Below, piece after piece: positions 56,819-64,000 of a stretch of 64,000 nucleotides of DNA. Every line of letters begins with the position of its first letter. Within the stretch, counting starts at the first letter, position 1. A program made the position numbers and the translations under genes. The notes beneath the pieces were generated by a model. The model was not told the origin of the DNA and searched no databases. It saw only the letters and a program-made list of their open reading frames with translations. Origin of the DNA: Metabacillus sediminilitoris (GTDB lineage Bacteria; Bacillota; Bacilli; Bacillales; Bacillaceae); contig NZ_CP046266.1 in assembly GCF_009720625.1 (NCBI RefSeq), positions 1,125,501-1,189,500 on the forward strand, written 5' to 3'.

Positions 56819-57547
56819 ATGTATTCGGAGGATTTTCAAAAATCACGGTATTTGATTATTATGGATAATATAAAAGATAGGATAGAAAAGGGAGATTTTA
56901 ATCCTGGCGAGAGGCTGCCTTCAGAGCCTGAATTGGCGAAACAATTCAAAGTGAGCCGCTCAACGATAAGAGAAGCTTTACGAGCATTGGAACAAGAAAA
57001 TATCGTCACTAAAAAGCACGGCATCGGGACTTTTGTAAAAGCGAAACCTTTATACACAAGCGGCATAGAGGAACTTTTTAGTGTAACAGACTTAATTCTG
57101 AGAGGAGGGCATACACCTGGAACTAGGCTGATCTTCTCAGAATATAAAACCGCAAATGCCGAAGAAAAAGAAATATTTAATCTCAAAGATGACGAAAAAA
57201 TACTGTTAGTGAAAAGAATAAGAACGTCGAATCAAGAACCTTTGGTCTATTGTATCGATAAGATTCCTGCTCATCTATTGCCAGAAGGGTGCACACTGGA
57301 TCGGGAGTCGATTTTCAATTTTTTAGAAGATAAAGCAGAGGTTAAAATCGATTGTGCAACAACGAATATAGAAACGATCAATGGTTTGCCGGAGATCTCA
57401 GAAAACTTGAAATGCGATGTGAAAACACCTTTGCTCGTTTTGAAACAATCGCATTTTGATGAAAAAACCCGCCTTGTCTTATACTCAATCAATTACTTCC
57501 GTTCCAATAATTTTAGCTTCAATGTTTTCCGCAAGCGCTTAAAATAA
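56819..57547 (+). CDS. GntR-family regulator (HutC subfamily, UTRA domain)
   Basis: A 242-residue regulator: a winged HTH with GDFNPGERLPSEPELAKQFK and SRSTIREALRALEQENIV, then a UTRA ligand domain (about 85-240). The start is ATG 56819, eight bases after GGAGG. It precedes the purine salvage genes in the same orientation and ends at a terminator, so it is separately transcribed. It is the natural candidate to bind the 19-base element repeated at 57950 and 59574; the effector may be a nucleoside or purine. Confidence 0.87.
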   Translation: MYSEDFQKSRYLIIMDNIKDRIEKGDFNPGERLPSEPELAKQFKVSRSTIREALRALEQENIVTKKHGIGTFVKAKPLYTSGIEELFSVTDLILRGGHTPGTRLIFSEYKTANAEEKEIFNLKDDEKILLVKRIRTSNQEPLVYCIDKIPAHLLPEGCTLDRESIFNFLEDKAEVKIDCATTNIETINGLPEISENLKCDVKTPLLVLKQSHFDEKTRLVLYSINYFRSNNFSFNVFRKRLK

Positions 57548-57582
57548 GAGAAGTTTTATAGTTTTAATATGCAGTTAGAGAG

Positions 57583-57614
57583 AATGTGTATCGCTTAGAT
57601 GCACATTTTTTTAG
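57583..57614 (+). terminator. Terminator after the GntR gene
   Basis: AATGTGTATC / GATGCACATT with one G-T pair, a 5-base loop, T-run. Confidence 0.75.
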
Positions 57615-57639
57615 GATAGTAAATTATAAGAGTTTTTGA

Positions 57640-57800
57640 ACTTTGTTTTTTGTTTAGCCCAGCGCGTAGTGGCTATTGGACTTCCAACACCTCCTTGCGA
57701 TAAGTCAACACCGAACCACTACGTCTTCATGTATCCCTATCTCATTCGAAACGGTCCAATCCATATGCCGCTAAACAGTTGCTTCAGCTTTTCTTAATGA
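57640..57800. other. Unexplained GC-richer block
   Basis: This stretch is richer in GC than the flanks and has no RBS-linked frame. It may be the end of a lost insertion sequence. On the minus strand a short frame reads DLSQGGVGSPIATTRWAKQ. I cannot assign it. Confidence 0.3.
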
Positions 57801-57935
57801 CCCAAATGCTTATGTTGTAAACGGATAAAGAGAATCCTAATCACTTGTTAATATTTTACTGAAGTTTCATGAATTCGTTTTTTGATTTACCTAAAAAAAA
57901 ATATTGAATATCAGAACTTAAAATGCTAGAATGAA

Positions 57936-57968
57936 TCAAACGCTTTCAGTTGTCAGACATCCAACAAC
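57936..57968 (+). promoter_or_regulatory. Purine-locus element, copy 1, with cre-like site
   Basis: TTGTCAGACATCCAACAAC (57950-57968) matches 59574-59592 at 17 of 19 positions. Directly before it TCAAACGCTTTCA (57936-57948) keeps the core of a cre site. It probably is the control region of the mtaD-punA-permease genes. Confidence 0.55.
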
Positions 57969-58000
57969 GATGTGAGCGAAAAGACTACCTAAAATATAAT

Positions 58001-58204
58001 CCTATTCCTGTTTTCGGCATTTATATAGGTGGTATGAAAACTGAGTTTTGGAGTGGGATTTTCACTTAAGAACAGACGAAGAATTTAATGGATCCGGATG
58101 TTGTGGCTGATATCATTGGTGAAAACTGCATCCAAGAAAAAATAAGAAATGCTTTTCGCAATAGAACTTTCTATTATGGTATGCGGTTAATGCTGCAAGA
58201 TTAA
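58001..58204 (+). pseudogene. Short-chain dehydrogenase remnant
   Basis: In one frame PIPVFGIYIGGMKTEFWSG, an in-frame stop, then EQTKNLMDPDVVADIIGENC and a normal end at 58204. This resembles the C-terminal end of an SDR (GG.KTEFW and MDP.DVA motifs). It lies between the promoter element and mtaD, so the operon probably once began with this gene. Confidence 0.5.
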
Positions 58205-58227
58205 AAGAATTTTAGGAGGTGGAGGAA

Positions 58228-59538
58228 TTGAAAATAGCTTATCTAAATGCTGATTTTTATACAATGGATATGGACAATCATATCTTTAAAAATGGCATGA
58301 TGATCGTAGATGATCAAAAGATTTCCTATATCGGCCCATCTTCAGCAGATCTTCTGTCAGATGCAGATCAAGTGGTGGATCTTCGTGGGAAATGGGTTCT
58401 TCCCGGCCTTGTGAATGTCCATTCCCATATTTTGATGACGATTTTACGCGGAAATGGGGACGATATGCTGCTGAAACCTTGGCTGGAAACGAAGATTTGG
58501 CCGATTGAGGCAAAATTCACTACTGAAATCGCTTCAGTAAGTGCCCAGCTTGGCATGTTGGAAATGTTAAAATCGGGAACAACGACATTCTCGGATATGT
58601 TCAATCCGAATGGAATAGATGCGGATGTAGTGATGGAAGTGATTGGAGAAACTGGTATGCGCGGAGCTTTTTCTTATTCGATTTTCAGTTTCGGAACAGA
58701 ACAAGAGCAGAAAGCGAATCTTACAGGGGCTGAACGGTTCTCCAAAACTTATAAAACGTATGCCAATGGTCGCTTGACTGCGATGGTGGCGCCTCATAGC
58801 CCGTATGCTTGCACGCCTGAAGCAATCGCTGAAAGCGCGCGGATTGCTAAAGAGAATGATTTGATGGTCCACATCCATGTTTCGGAAACGGATTTTGAAG
58901 TTTTGGATATCGAAAAGCGCTACGGAGTTCGACCTGTAGAGTTTCTTCGCCGGTTGGGCCTGTTTGATCAGCCAACAGTCATGGCGCATGGAGTGGTTCT
59001 TAACGATGAAGAGCGATCGATTTTAAAGCAATATGATGTTCGGGTCGCACATAACCCGATTAGCAATTTGAAGCTTGGATCAGGGATCGCGGACGTTGTC
59101 AGTCTTTTGGATAAAGGGATTAAAGTGGGAATTGCAACCGATGGTGTTGCCTCCAATAACAACTTTGATATGTTTGAGGAAACAAGAACAGCTGCATTGC
59201 TGCAAAAAGGCGTCTACAAAGATGCAACAAAATTTACTGCGCAAACTGCGCTTTCCTTGGCCACTCGAGTGGGAGCAGAAGCGATTGGCATGGGATATAC
59301 GGGATCTTTGGAAGCAGGCAAAAAAGCTGATTTTTTGACCATTTATCCATATGATAAAGCGCATTTGCAGCCGCTTAGTGAAGCCTATTCACATTTGCTT
59401 TATGCGGCAAGCGGACGTGATGTTTGTGATGTTTACATTGACGGCAAGCTAATTGTGAAAGATGGCAATTGCTTAACGATTGATGAAGAAAAAGTGATGG
59501 CCGAAGTAAACCGGTTGCATGCTGACCTTACGAGATAA
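58228..59538 (+). CDS. mtaD: Amidohydrolase, MTA/SAH/adenosine deaminase type
   Basis: A 436-residue metal-dependent deaminase. Zinc ligands are His65 and His67 (VNVHSHILM), the His of VHIHVSE and VMAHGV, and the Asp of GIATDGVASNN; APHSPYACTPE is also typical. The family deaminates 5'-methylthioadenosine, S-adenosylhomocysteine or adenosine; with the next gene, adenosine-like nucleosides would be deaminated and then phosphorolysed. I use the TTG at 58228, eight bases after AGGAGG; the GTG at 58219 overlaps the RBS. Confidence 0.88.
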   Translation: MKIAYLNADFYTMDMDNHIFKNGMMIVDDQKISYIGPSSADLLSDADQVVDLRGKWVLPGLVNVHSHILMTILRGNGDDMLLKPWLETKIWPIEAKFTTEIASVSAQLGMLEMLKSGTTTFSDMFNPNGIDADVVMEVIGETGMRGAFSYSIFSFGTEQEQKANLTGAERFSKTYKTYANGRLTAMVAPHSPYACTPEAIAESARIAKENDLMVHIHVSETDFEVLDIEKRYGVRPVEFLRRLGLFDQPTVMAHGVVLNDEERSILKQYDVRVAHNPISNLKLGSGIADVVSLLDKGIKVGIATDGVASNNNFDMFEETRTAALLQKGVYKDATKFTAQTALSLATRVGAEAIGMGYTGSLEAGKKADFLTIYPYDKAHLQPLSEAYSHLLYAASGRDVCDVYIDGKLIVKDGNCLTIDEEKVMAEVNRLHADLTR

Positions 59539-59573
59539 TTCGAAACTTTTTTTGACTATTTTTTTACCATCAC

Positions 59574-59592
59574 TTGTCAGACATCGTACAAC
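59574..59592 (+). promoter_or_regulatory. Purine-locus element, copy 2
   Basis: TTGTCAGACATCGTACAAC lies 40 bases upstream of the phosphorylase start and 35 bases after mtaD. The near-identity to 57950-57968 points to a specific regulator, likely the upstream GntR protein. Confidence 0.55.
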
Positions 59593-59631
59593 AAATAAAT
59601 TTAAGTTATTGTACTTGAAGGGGGAAAACAA

Positions 59632-60450
59632 ATGATCTTAAGTAAAAAAATTCTACAAACGAGGGAATATATCCTTTCTAAAGCCGGACAAGCCCCAGAA
59701 ATAGGTCTCATCCTTGGCTCGGGACTTGGCGTATTAGCAGAAGAAATCGAAAATCCAATAAGCATTTCTTATGATGAAATTCCACATTTTCCTGTTTCAA
59801 CAGTTGCTGGCCATAAAGGCAGGTTGGTGATCGGTGACTTAAAGGGAAAGTGCGTCATTGCGATGCAGGGAAGGTTCCACTTTTATGAAGGGCATTCGAT
59901 GGAAGCTGTTACCTACCCAATCCGTGTTATGAAAGCGATTGGGGTCAAGCAGATCCTTGTCACGAATGCAGCGGGAGGCATTAACCGAAGCTTTAAACCA
60001 GGAGATTTAATGATCATTCAGGACCATATTAATTTAACATCCCAAAACCCGTTGATTGGTCCGAATGAAGCCGAATTCGGCGAAAGATTCCCAGACATGT
60101 CTGAAGCTTACTCAAAGAAATTGATTGCTTTGGCAAAGGGAGTTGCAGCTAAGGAAAAAGTGAAAGTTGTGGAAGGCGTCTATGCCGGGGTGCTTGGACC
60201 TAGTTATGAAACTCCGGCCGAAATTAAATTCTTGGGCATGATCGGTGCGGATGCGGTCGGAATGTCGACAGTGCCTGAAGTAATCGTTGCAAGGCACTGT
60301 GGGTTAGATGTTCTTGGCATTTCTTGCATCAGCAACATGGCAGCCGGGATTTCCGATGATACTTTAACGCATGACGAAGTGATAGAAACAACTGAAATAA
60401 TTAAAGCCCAATTTTTGCAATTGGTTAAAGGAATCATTATTGAATTGTAG
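59632..60450 (+). CDS. punA: Purine nucleoside phosphorylase
   Basis: A 272-residue trimeric-type PNP: GLILGSGLGVLAEE, VAGHKGRLVIG, MQGRFHFYEGHSMEAVTYP, TNAAGGINRSFKPGD and the base-site VGMSTVPEVIVARHCG. It converts inosine/guanosine plus phosphate into base and ribose 1-phosphate. GAAGGGGG precedes the ATG. It links mtaD to the purine permease. The symbol is by family. Confidence 0.93.
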   Translation: MILSKKILQTREYILSKAGQAPEIGLILGSGLGVLAEEIENPISISYDEIPHFPVSTVAGHKGRLVIGDLKGKCVIAMQGRFHFYEGHSMEAVTYPIRVMKAIGVKQILVTNAAGGINRSFKPGDLMIIQDHINLTSQNPLIGPNEAEFGERFPDMSEAYSKKLIALAKGVAAKEKVKVVEGVYAGVLGPSYETPAEIKFLGMIGADAVGMSTVPEVIVARHCGLDVLGISCISNMAAGISDDTLTHDEVIETTEIIKAQFLQLVKGIIIEL

Positions 60451-60608
60451 AGGAATGCAATTTGTTTGTTACAAGATAGATTAATTGCATTGTTAAGAGT
60501 TATACGTAGATGGATGAAATTAGCATTAGAGAATAGACAGGCAATATTGTTATGCTCCTTAAGCATAATGGGTGGGTGCGGGATTTTATATGGAGGATTG
60601 AAAGTATA

Positions 60609-61895
60609 ATGATACAGCGGTTTAGCCGATATTTTCAGTTGGAAGCACACGGGACAACGTGGAAAAGAGAGATGACAGCAGGTGTGACTTCCTTTTTCAC
60701 AAGCGCATATATCATTTTGGTTAATCCCTTAATACTAAAAGACGCTGGAATCTCATTGAGTGCCGGTGTCATGGCAACCATCCTTGCATCTATTGCAGGT
60801 TGTTTGCTGATGGCTCTTTGGGCCAATGCGCCGATCATACTGATTCCGGGGATGGGGGTAAATGCATTTTTTAGTTATACCATTGTTCAATCACTGGGAC
60901 TTACTTGGCAGCAGGGTATGGCTGTAGTGATCGCATCAGGACTGCTCTTTTTCTGCGCCAGCATGACTCCGTTAGGAAACAGGATATTAACGTCCGTCCC
61001 TGCATCGTTAAAACATGGCATTACAGCAGGTATAGGACTATTCCTTACGTTTATCGGGCTGCAGAAGGGGGAGATCATTCAGCCTAATGAAACGACTTTT
61101 GTTGCATTGGGGGATTTCGGAAACCCTGTCACATTGTCAACGATAGTTGGTCTCGTGATCACTTTGATCCTGTTTGCCCGAAACGTAAAAGGAAGTTTGC
61201 TGCTTGGTCTCTTTTTTACGAGCATCCTGACCCTTGCACTGACAGGAAAAGCAGAAATATCCAGTAACTCAGCAGACTTGCACGCTTACGGCAAGGTTTT
61301 TGCCTCCGCCGATTTTAGTGTCTTGCAGATTTCTTTCTGGATCGCGATTTTTTCTATGACTATGATTGTCCTTTTTGAAAACATGGGTTTGCTGAGCGGG
61401 TTATTGGCGGATCCCGAAAAGTTCCCCCGTGCATACAAGGCGGCAGCGGTTTCCACGATTACTTCGGGAATTTTTGGCACCAGTCCGACCATTGTCGCGG
61501 CTGAGAGTGCATCAGGGATTTCTGAAGGAGGGAAGACGGGTATCCCAACCTTAGTGACAGCGGTCTTGTTTGCATTCTCAGCGCTGGCGCTGCCAATCAT
61601 TCAGCTCATACCTAGCAATGCCGTTGCTCCAGTGCTGATCATCGTTGGGGCATTGATGATGAAAAGCGTACTCCACATCCCTTTGCATGATTTTTCTGAA
61701 GGGTTTCCTGCTTTTTTAATTATCGTCTGCATCCCGTTGACATCCAGCATTCCTGATGGTTTAGCATTCGGTTTCATCGCATACCCGCTGATGAAGGCGG
61801 CCATAGGTCAGTGGAAACAAGTGTCTCCTTTGGTGTATGTGATCGCTGCACTGTTTCTGTTGAACATCATCGCTACGTCAGTTTTTGTACATTAA
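60609..61895 (+). CDS. NCS2-family purine permease (AzgA/PbuG-like)
   Basis: A 428-residue membrane protein with the AzgA-type signature TTWKREMTAGVTSFFTSAYIILVNPLIL, GMGVNAFFSYTIV and the TSPTIVAAESASGISEGG motif. These symporters import hypoxanthine, guanine or adenine with protons. Start ATG 60609 with GGAGG 12 bases upstream; the frame goes 19 codons further up without RBS. It follows the phosphorylase by 158 bases. Confidence 0.9.
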   Translation: MIQRFSRYFQLEAHGTTWKREMTAGVTSFFTSAYIILVNPLILKDAGISLSAGVMATILASIAGCLLMALWANAPIILIPGMGVNAFFSYTIVQSLGLTWQQGMAVVIASGLLFFCASMTPLGNRILTSVPASLKHGITAGIGLFLTFIGLQKGEIIQPNETTFVALGDFGNPVTLSTIVGLVITLILFARNVKGSLLLGLFFTSILTLALTGKAEISSNSADLHAYGKVFASADFSVLQISFWIAIFSMTMIVLFENMGLLSGLLADPEKFPRAYKAAAVSTITSGIFGTSPTIVAAESASGISEGGKTGIPTLVTAVLFAFSALALPIIQLIPSNAVAPVLIIVGALMMKSVLHIPLHDFSEGFPAFLIIVCIPLTSSIPDGLAFGFIAYPLMKAAIGQWKQVSPLVYVIAALFLLNIIATSVFVH

Positions 61896-61941
61896 ATTTT
61901 GCAAAAAGATGAAAAGGAATATTTGCATGCTCAAACTTTAC

Positions 61942-61986
61942 TCCTTAAAGCAGATAGACAAGCATGACGTGTATTTGCTTTAAGGA
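61942..61986. other. Hairpin between the permease and nupC genes
   Basis: An 11-bp perfect stem TCCTTAAAGCA / TGCTTTAAGGA with a 23-base loop and no T-run. It is possibly an RNA-processing or stabilising element in the purine operon. Confidence 0.45.
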
Positions 61987-62059
61987 TGAGCAGTTTCATT
62001 AACGAAATAAATAAAAACTAGATTGCTATTCATATCTCTTTAGGAGGAGGAAATAGAGC

Positions 62060-63241
62060 ATGAAATTTCTCATCTTCATTCTCGGACTAATCACTATTTT
62101 TTTACTGGCTTTTCTTGTAAGCAGCAATCGCAAACAAATAAAATATAAACCGATTGCAATCATGCTAGTTATACAGTTAATTTTGACGTATTTCTTGTTA
62201 AATACGCGTGTCGGGCTTATCTTGATACAAGGGATTTCCAATGTGTTTGGAACGTTGATGGAATACGCGGCATCAGGTGTTAATTTCGTATTTGGCGGGT
62301 TGGCAAATGAAGGGGCATTTCCATTTTTCCTTAATGCATTACTTCCAATCGTTTTTATTGCTGTGTTAATTGGAATCTTACAGCATTTTAAAATTTTGCC
62401 TATTATCATCAGAGGGATCGGTTTATTATTAAGCAAAATAAATGGCTTGGGAAAATTAGAATCATATAATGCTGTTGCTGCAGCGATTATCGGGCAAGGT
62501 GAAGTATTCATTACAGTAAAAGATCAATTGAGTCAATTGCCTAAAAATCGTTTATACACGCTTTGTGCATCTTCCATGTCAACGGTTTCTATGTCAATTG
62601 TCGGTTCGTATATGACGATGATTGATCCGAAGTATGTGGTTACGGCACTTGTTTTGAACTTATTCAGCGGATTTATCATCGTCCATATTGTAAACCCTTA
62701 CACGGTACGAGAAGAGGAAGATATTTTAGAATTGCAAGAGGAAGAAAAACAAACATTTTTTGAAATGCTGGGCGAATATATTATGCTCGGATTTGCCATT
62801 GCTGTCACTGTTGCAGCGATGCTGATCGGATTTGTGGCATTAATCACAGCGATTAATGGCGTATTCGACTCTATCTTTGGCATTACGTTCCAAACTTTAT
62901 TAGGATATGTGTTCTCGCCGCTTGCCTTCATTATGGGAATTCCGGCATCGGAAATGTTGGAAGCAGGTAAAATCATGGCGACAAAATTAGTGACAAACGA
63001 GTTTGTTGCTATGCTCGATTTATCAAAAGCAGCGGCAGATTTATCGCCGCGATCTGTTGGCATTTTATCAATATTCCTCGTTTCATTTGCCAATTTTTCT
63101 TCAATTGGGATTATTGCAGGAGCGACGAAGAGCATCGACCAGAAACAAGCAAATGTAGTTTCCCAATTTGGGTTAAAGCTTTTATTTGGAGCCACTTTAG
63201 TCAGTTTATTATCCGGTACGATTGTAAGCGTTATGCTTTGA
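62060..63241 (+). CDS. nupC: Concentrative nucleoside transporter, NupC family
   Basis: A 393-residue CNT transporter with about nine hydrophobic segments. Family marks are AAIIGQGEVFITVKDQL (GQ..), MSTVSMSIVGSYMTMI, and TNEFVAMLDLSKAA near the end. It imports nucleosides with protons or sodium, feeding the deaminase and phosphorylase. The RBS AGGAGGAGG is very strong. Confidence 0.92.
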   Translation: MKFLIFILGLITIFLLAFLVSSNRKQIKYKPIAIMLVIQLILTYFLLNTRVGLILIQGISNVFGTLMEYAASGVNFVFGGLANEGAFPFFLNALLPIVFIAVLIGILQHFKILPIIIRGIGLLLSKINGLGKLESYNAVAAAIIGQGEVFITVKDQLSQLPKNRLYTLCASSMSTVSMSIVGSYMTMIDPKYVVTALVLNLFSGFIIVHIVNPYTVREEEDILELQEEEKQTFFEMLGEYIMLGFAIAVTVAAMLIGFVALITAINGVFDSIFGITFQTLLGYVFSPLAFIMGIPASEMLEAGKIMATKLVTNEFVAMLDLSKAAADLSPRSVGILSIFLVSFANFSSIGIIAGATKSIDQKQANVVSQFGLKLLFGATLVSLLSGTIVSVML

Positions 63242-63321
63242 TCAATTGATTATCTAGAAAAACTTAGAGGCCGATTTTGAAGTGACTCCAAAAATTTAGA
63301 CAAGTAATATATGAAACTATC

Positions 63322-63364
63322 AAGGATTGGATCCTGTACTCTACAGGACACAATCCTTTTAGTT
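63322..63364 (+). terminator. Terminator after nupC
   Basis: Nested stem AAGGATTG...CAATCCTT enclosing CCTGTA...TACAGG, then T-run. Confidence 0.8.
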
Positions 63365-63510
63365 ATTCCTTGATTCGTATGCTTGTAATACTAAATATAT
63401 TATTCTAATTTAAAAAGAGACCAACCTCTAGACTTGGGTATATAGTAGATGAACTTATGTATACGATTCTATCTAGGGAGACGATTAAACTTAAATATCA
63501 TTATGCTTTT

Positions 63511-63545
63511 AAAGGCTTACTTTTATTGTAAGCCCTTTATTTTTA
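63511..63545 (+). terminator. Terminator-like hairpin
   Basis: AAAGGCTTAC / GTAAGCCCTTT with one bulge, 7-base loop, then ATTTTT. Confidence 0.6.
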
Positions 63546-63645
63546 ATAAATAAAAAGACAAGATTCAAAATAAACTCTAAAAGGGGAGCAGGGAGAAAAC
63601 AACAACTAGAGGCACCAGAGTTTAAAGAGATCAAACAAATAATTC

Positions 63646-63953
63646 TTGAAAGCTATTGAGTTGGTCATTGATGAATTTACTATGCACTTTGAAATCAACG
63701 CAGTGGAAGAAATTGATACAAAAACAAATAAAGATTTTTTTAGTGGAGAAGAAAGTCAATGGCAAGGTAATTGGGAAAGTAAAATTAGCGAAGCAGTGGT
63801 AATAAAAATAGATAAGGGGATGAGTGTAGGCTGGATAGGGTATGACGGGCATAGCCTTGTTATACGGTCATACCACACAAACTTCTCTAGTACTTGCAAA
63901 AAAATCACTAGAATTTGTAAAACCAATAAAATGTGAGTATGAATAAACCTTAT
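63646..63953 (+). pseudogene. Hypothetical protein, probably frameshifted near its end
   Basis: A TTG-started frame without RBS reads AIELVIDEFTMHFEINAVEE, DFFSGEESQWQGNWESKISE and VVIKIDKGMSVGWIGYDG, acidic and protein-like. The C-terminal part in the same frame turns unnatural (CKKITRICKTNKM), while the next frame reads GIALLYGHTTQTSLVLAKKS then LEFVKPIKCEYE and stop at about 63953. A one-base change near 63848 would give a coherent end. Family not recognised. Confidence 0.4.
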
Positions 63954-64000
63954 TGTACTTTATTAACGGGTGCTTGATTCTACAGCTATAAGAAATTCAT

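Larger units (their letters stand above)
63242..63645. other. Gap after nupC
   Basis: It holds two terminators (63322 and 63511). Near 63601-63659 the frame EAPEFKEIKQIILESY ends at a TGA, probably the last residues of a lost gene. Confidence 0.4.

Noticed and set aside
57613..58227. Purine riboswitch upstream of the purine genes
   Set aside because: I looked for the conserved loops and three-stem layout and did not find them; the region holds a gene remnant and a protein-binding-type repeat.
1..64000. tRNA, rRNA and CRISPR arrays
   Set aside because: No cloverleaf with a TTCGA-type arm, no rRNA-like stretch and no regularly spaced direct repeats were noticed.

Overview
The window is low-GC Gram-positive chromosomal DNA, most likely from a Bacillaceae member (Bacillus sensu lato). 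The evidence is strong AGGAGG-type ribosome binding sites with frequent GTG and TTG starts, hairpin-plus-T-run terminators, CcpA cre-like sites, short intergenic repeats of the kind common in Bacillaceae, and Bacillus-type central metabolism genes. I saw no rRNA, tRNA or CRISPR array. The content is mostly accessory catabolism joined to a small core segment.

0-12.2 kb: an ankyrin-repeat lipoprotein, a duplicated DUF4822-type lipoprotein, an RpiR regulator divergent from a GH4 6-phospho-beta-glucosidase, a LysR regulator divergent from odhA-odhB (2-oxoglutarate dehydrogenase E1 and E2), an acyl-CoA thioesterase, a 53-codon gene and a malic enzyme.

13.2-23.6 kb: a locus that looks like catabolism of (acetylated) amines or omega-amino acids. 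It has an aldehyde dehydrogenase, an APC permease, alanine dehydrogenase, a class III aminotransferase, an AraC regulator, a frameshifted MFS transporter and an acetylpolyamine amidohydrolase. Three of its transcription units carry the same upstream element, TTCCGTTTTTTACA.

23.7-38.3 kb: a homoprotocatechuate (4-hydroxyphenylacetate) meta-cleavage locus. hpaF-hpaG2-hpaG1 lie on the minus strand; a DUF485/SSS transporter pair, GntR and LysR regulators follow; then an operon DapA-type aldolase - hpaE - hpaB - hpaD - semialdehyde dehydrogenase - hpaC - FAD synthetase. Together these hydroxylate 4-HPA, cleave the ring and deliver pyruvate and succinate to the TCA cycle. A 26-bp perfect palindrome whose core recurs before the GntR gene is the best operator candidate.

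38.4-43.7 kb: a second phenolic module (MFS, a XylR_N/V4R sensor fused to a PucR-like output, and a second HpaB-type hydroxylase). It is followed by a collapsed remnant of a second copy of the hpa operon: promoter fragment, ALDH fragment and hpaC tail.

43.7-50.2 kb: a gene graveyard (resolvase, HxlR, OpuBC-type and AraC remnants) around an intact azoreductase, a radical SAM gene and a DedA gene, ending in a complete IS3-family element with a 3-bp target duplication.

50.5-55.8 kb: a flavin-monooxygenase module. An IclR regulator and an LLM-class oxidoreductase are divergent from an aromatic-acid MFS transporter, a flavin reductase and a stand-alone riboflavin kinase. With the stand-alone FAD synthetase at 37.4 kb, the two activities of bifunctional RibF appear as separate genes, each next to a flavin reductase.

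55.9-64 kb: nitroreductase, O-methyltransferase and SDR remnants, then a purine salvage locus that looks more GC-rich: GntR, MTA/SAH/adenosine deaminase, purine nucleoside phosphorylase, NCS2 purine permease and NupC nucleoside transporter. A 19-bp element occurs twice in it. All functions are inferred from sequence read by eye; no searches were run.
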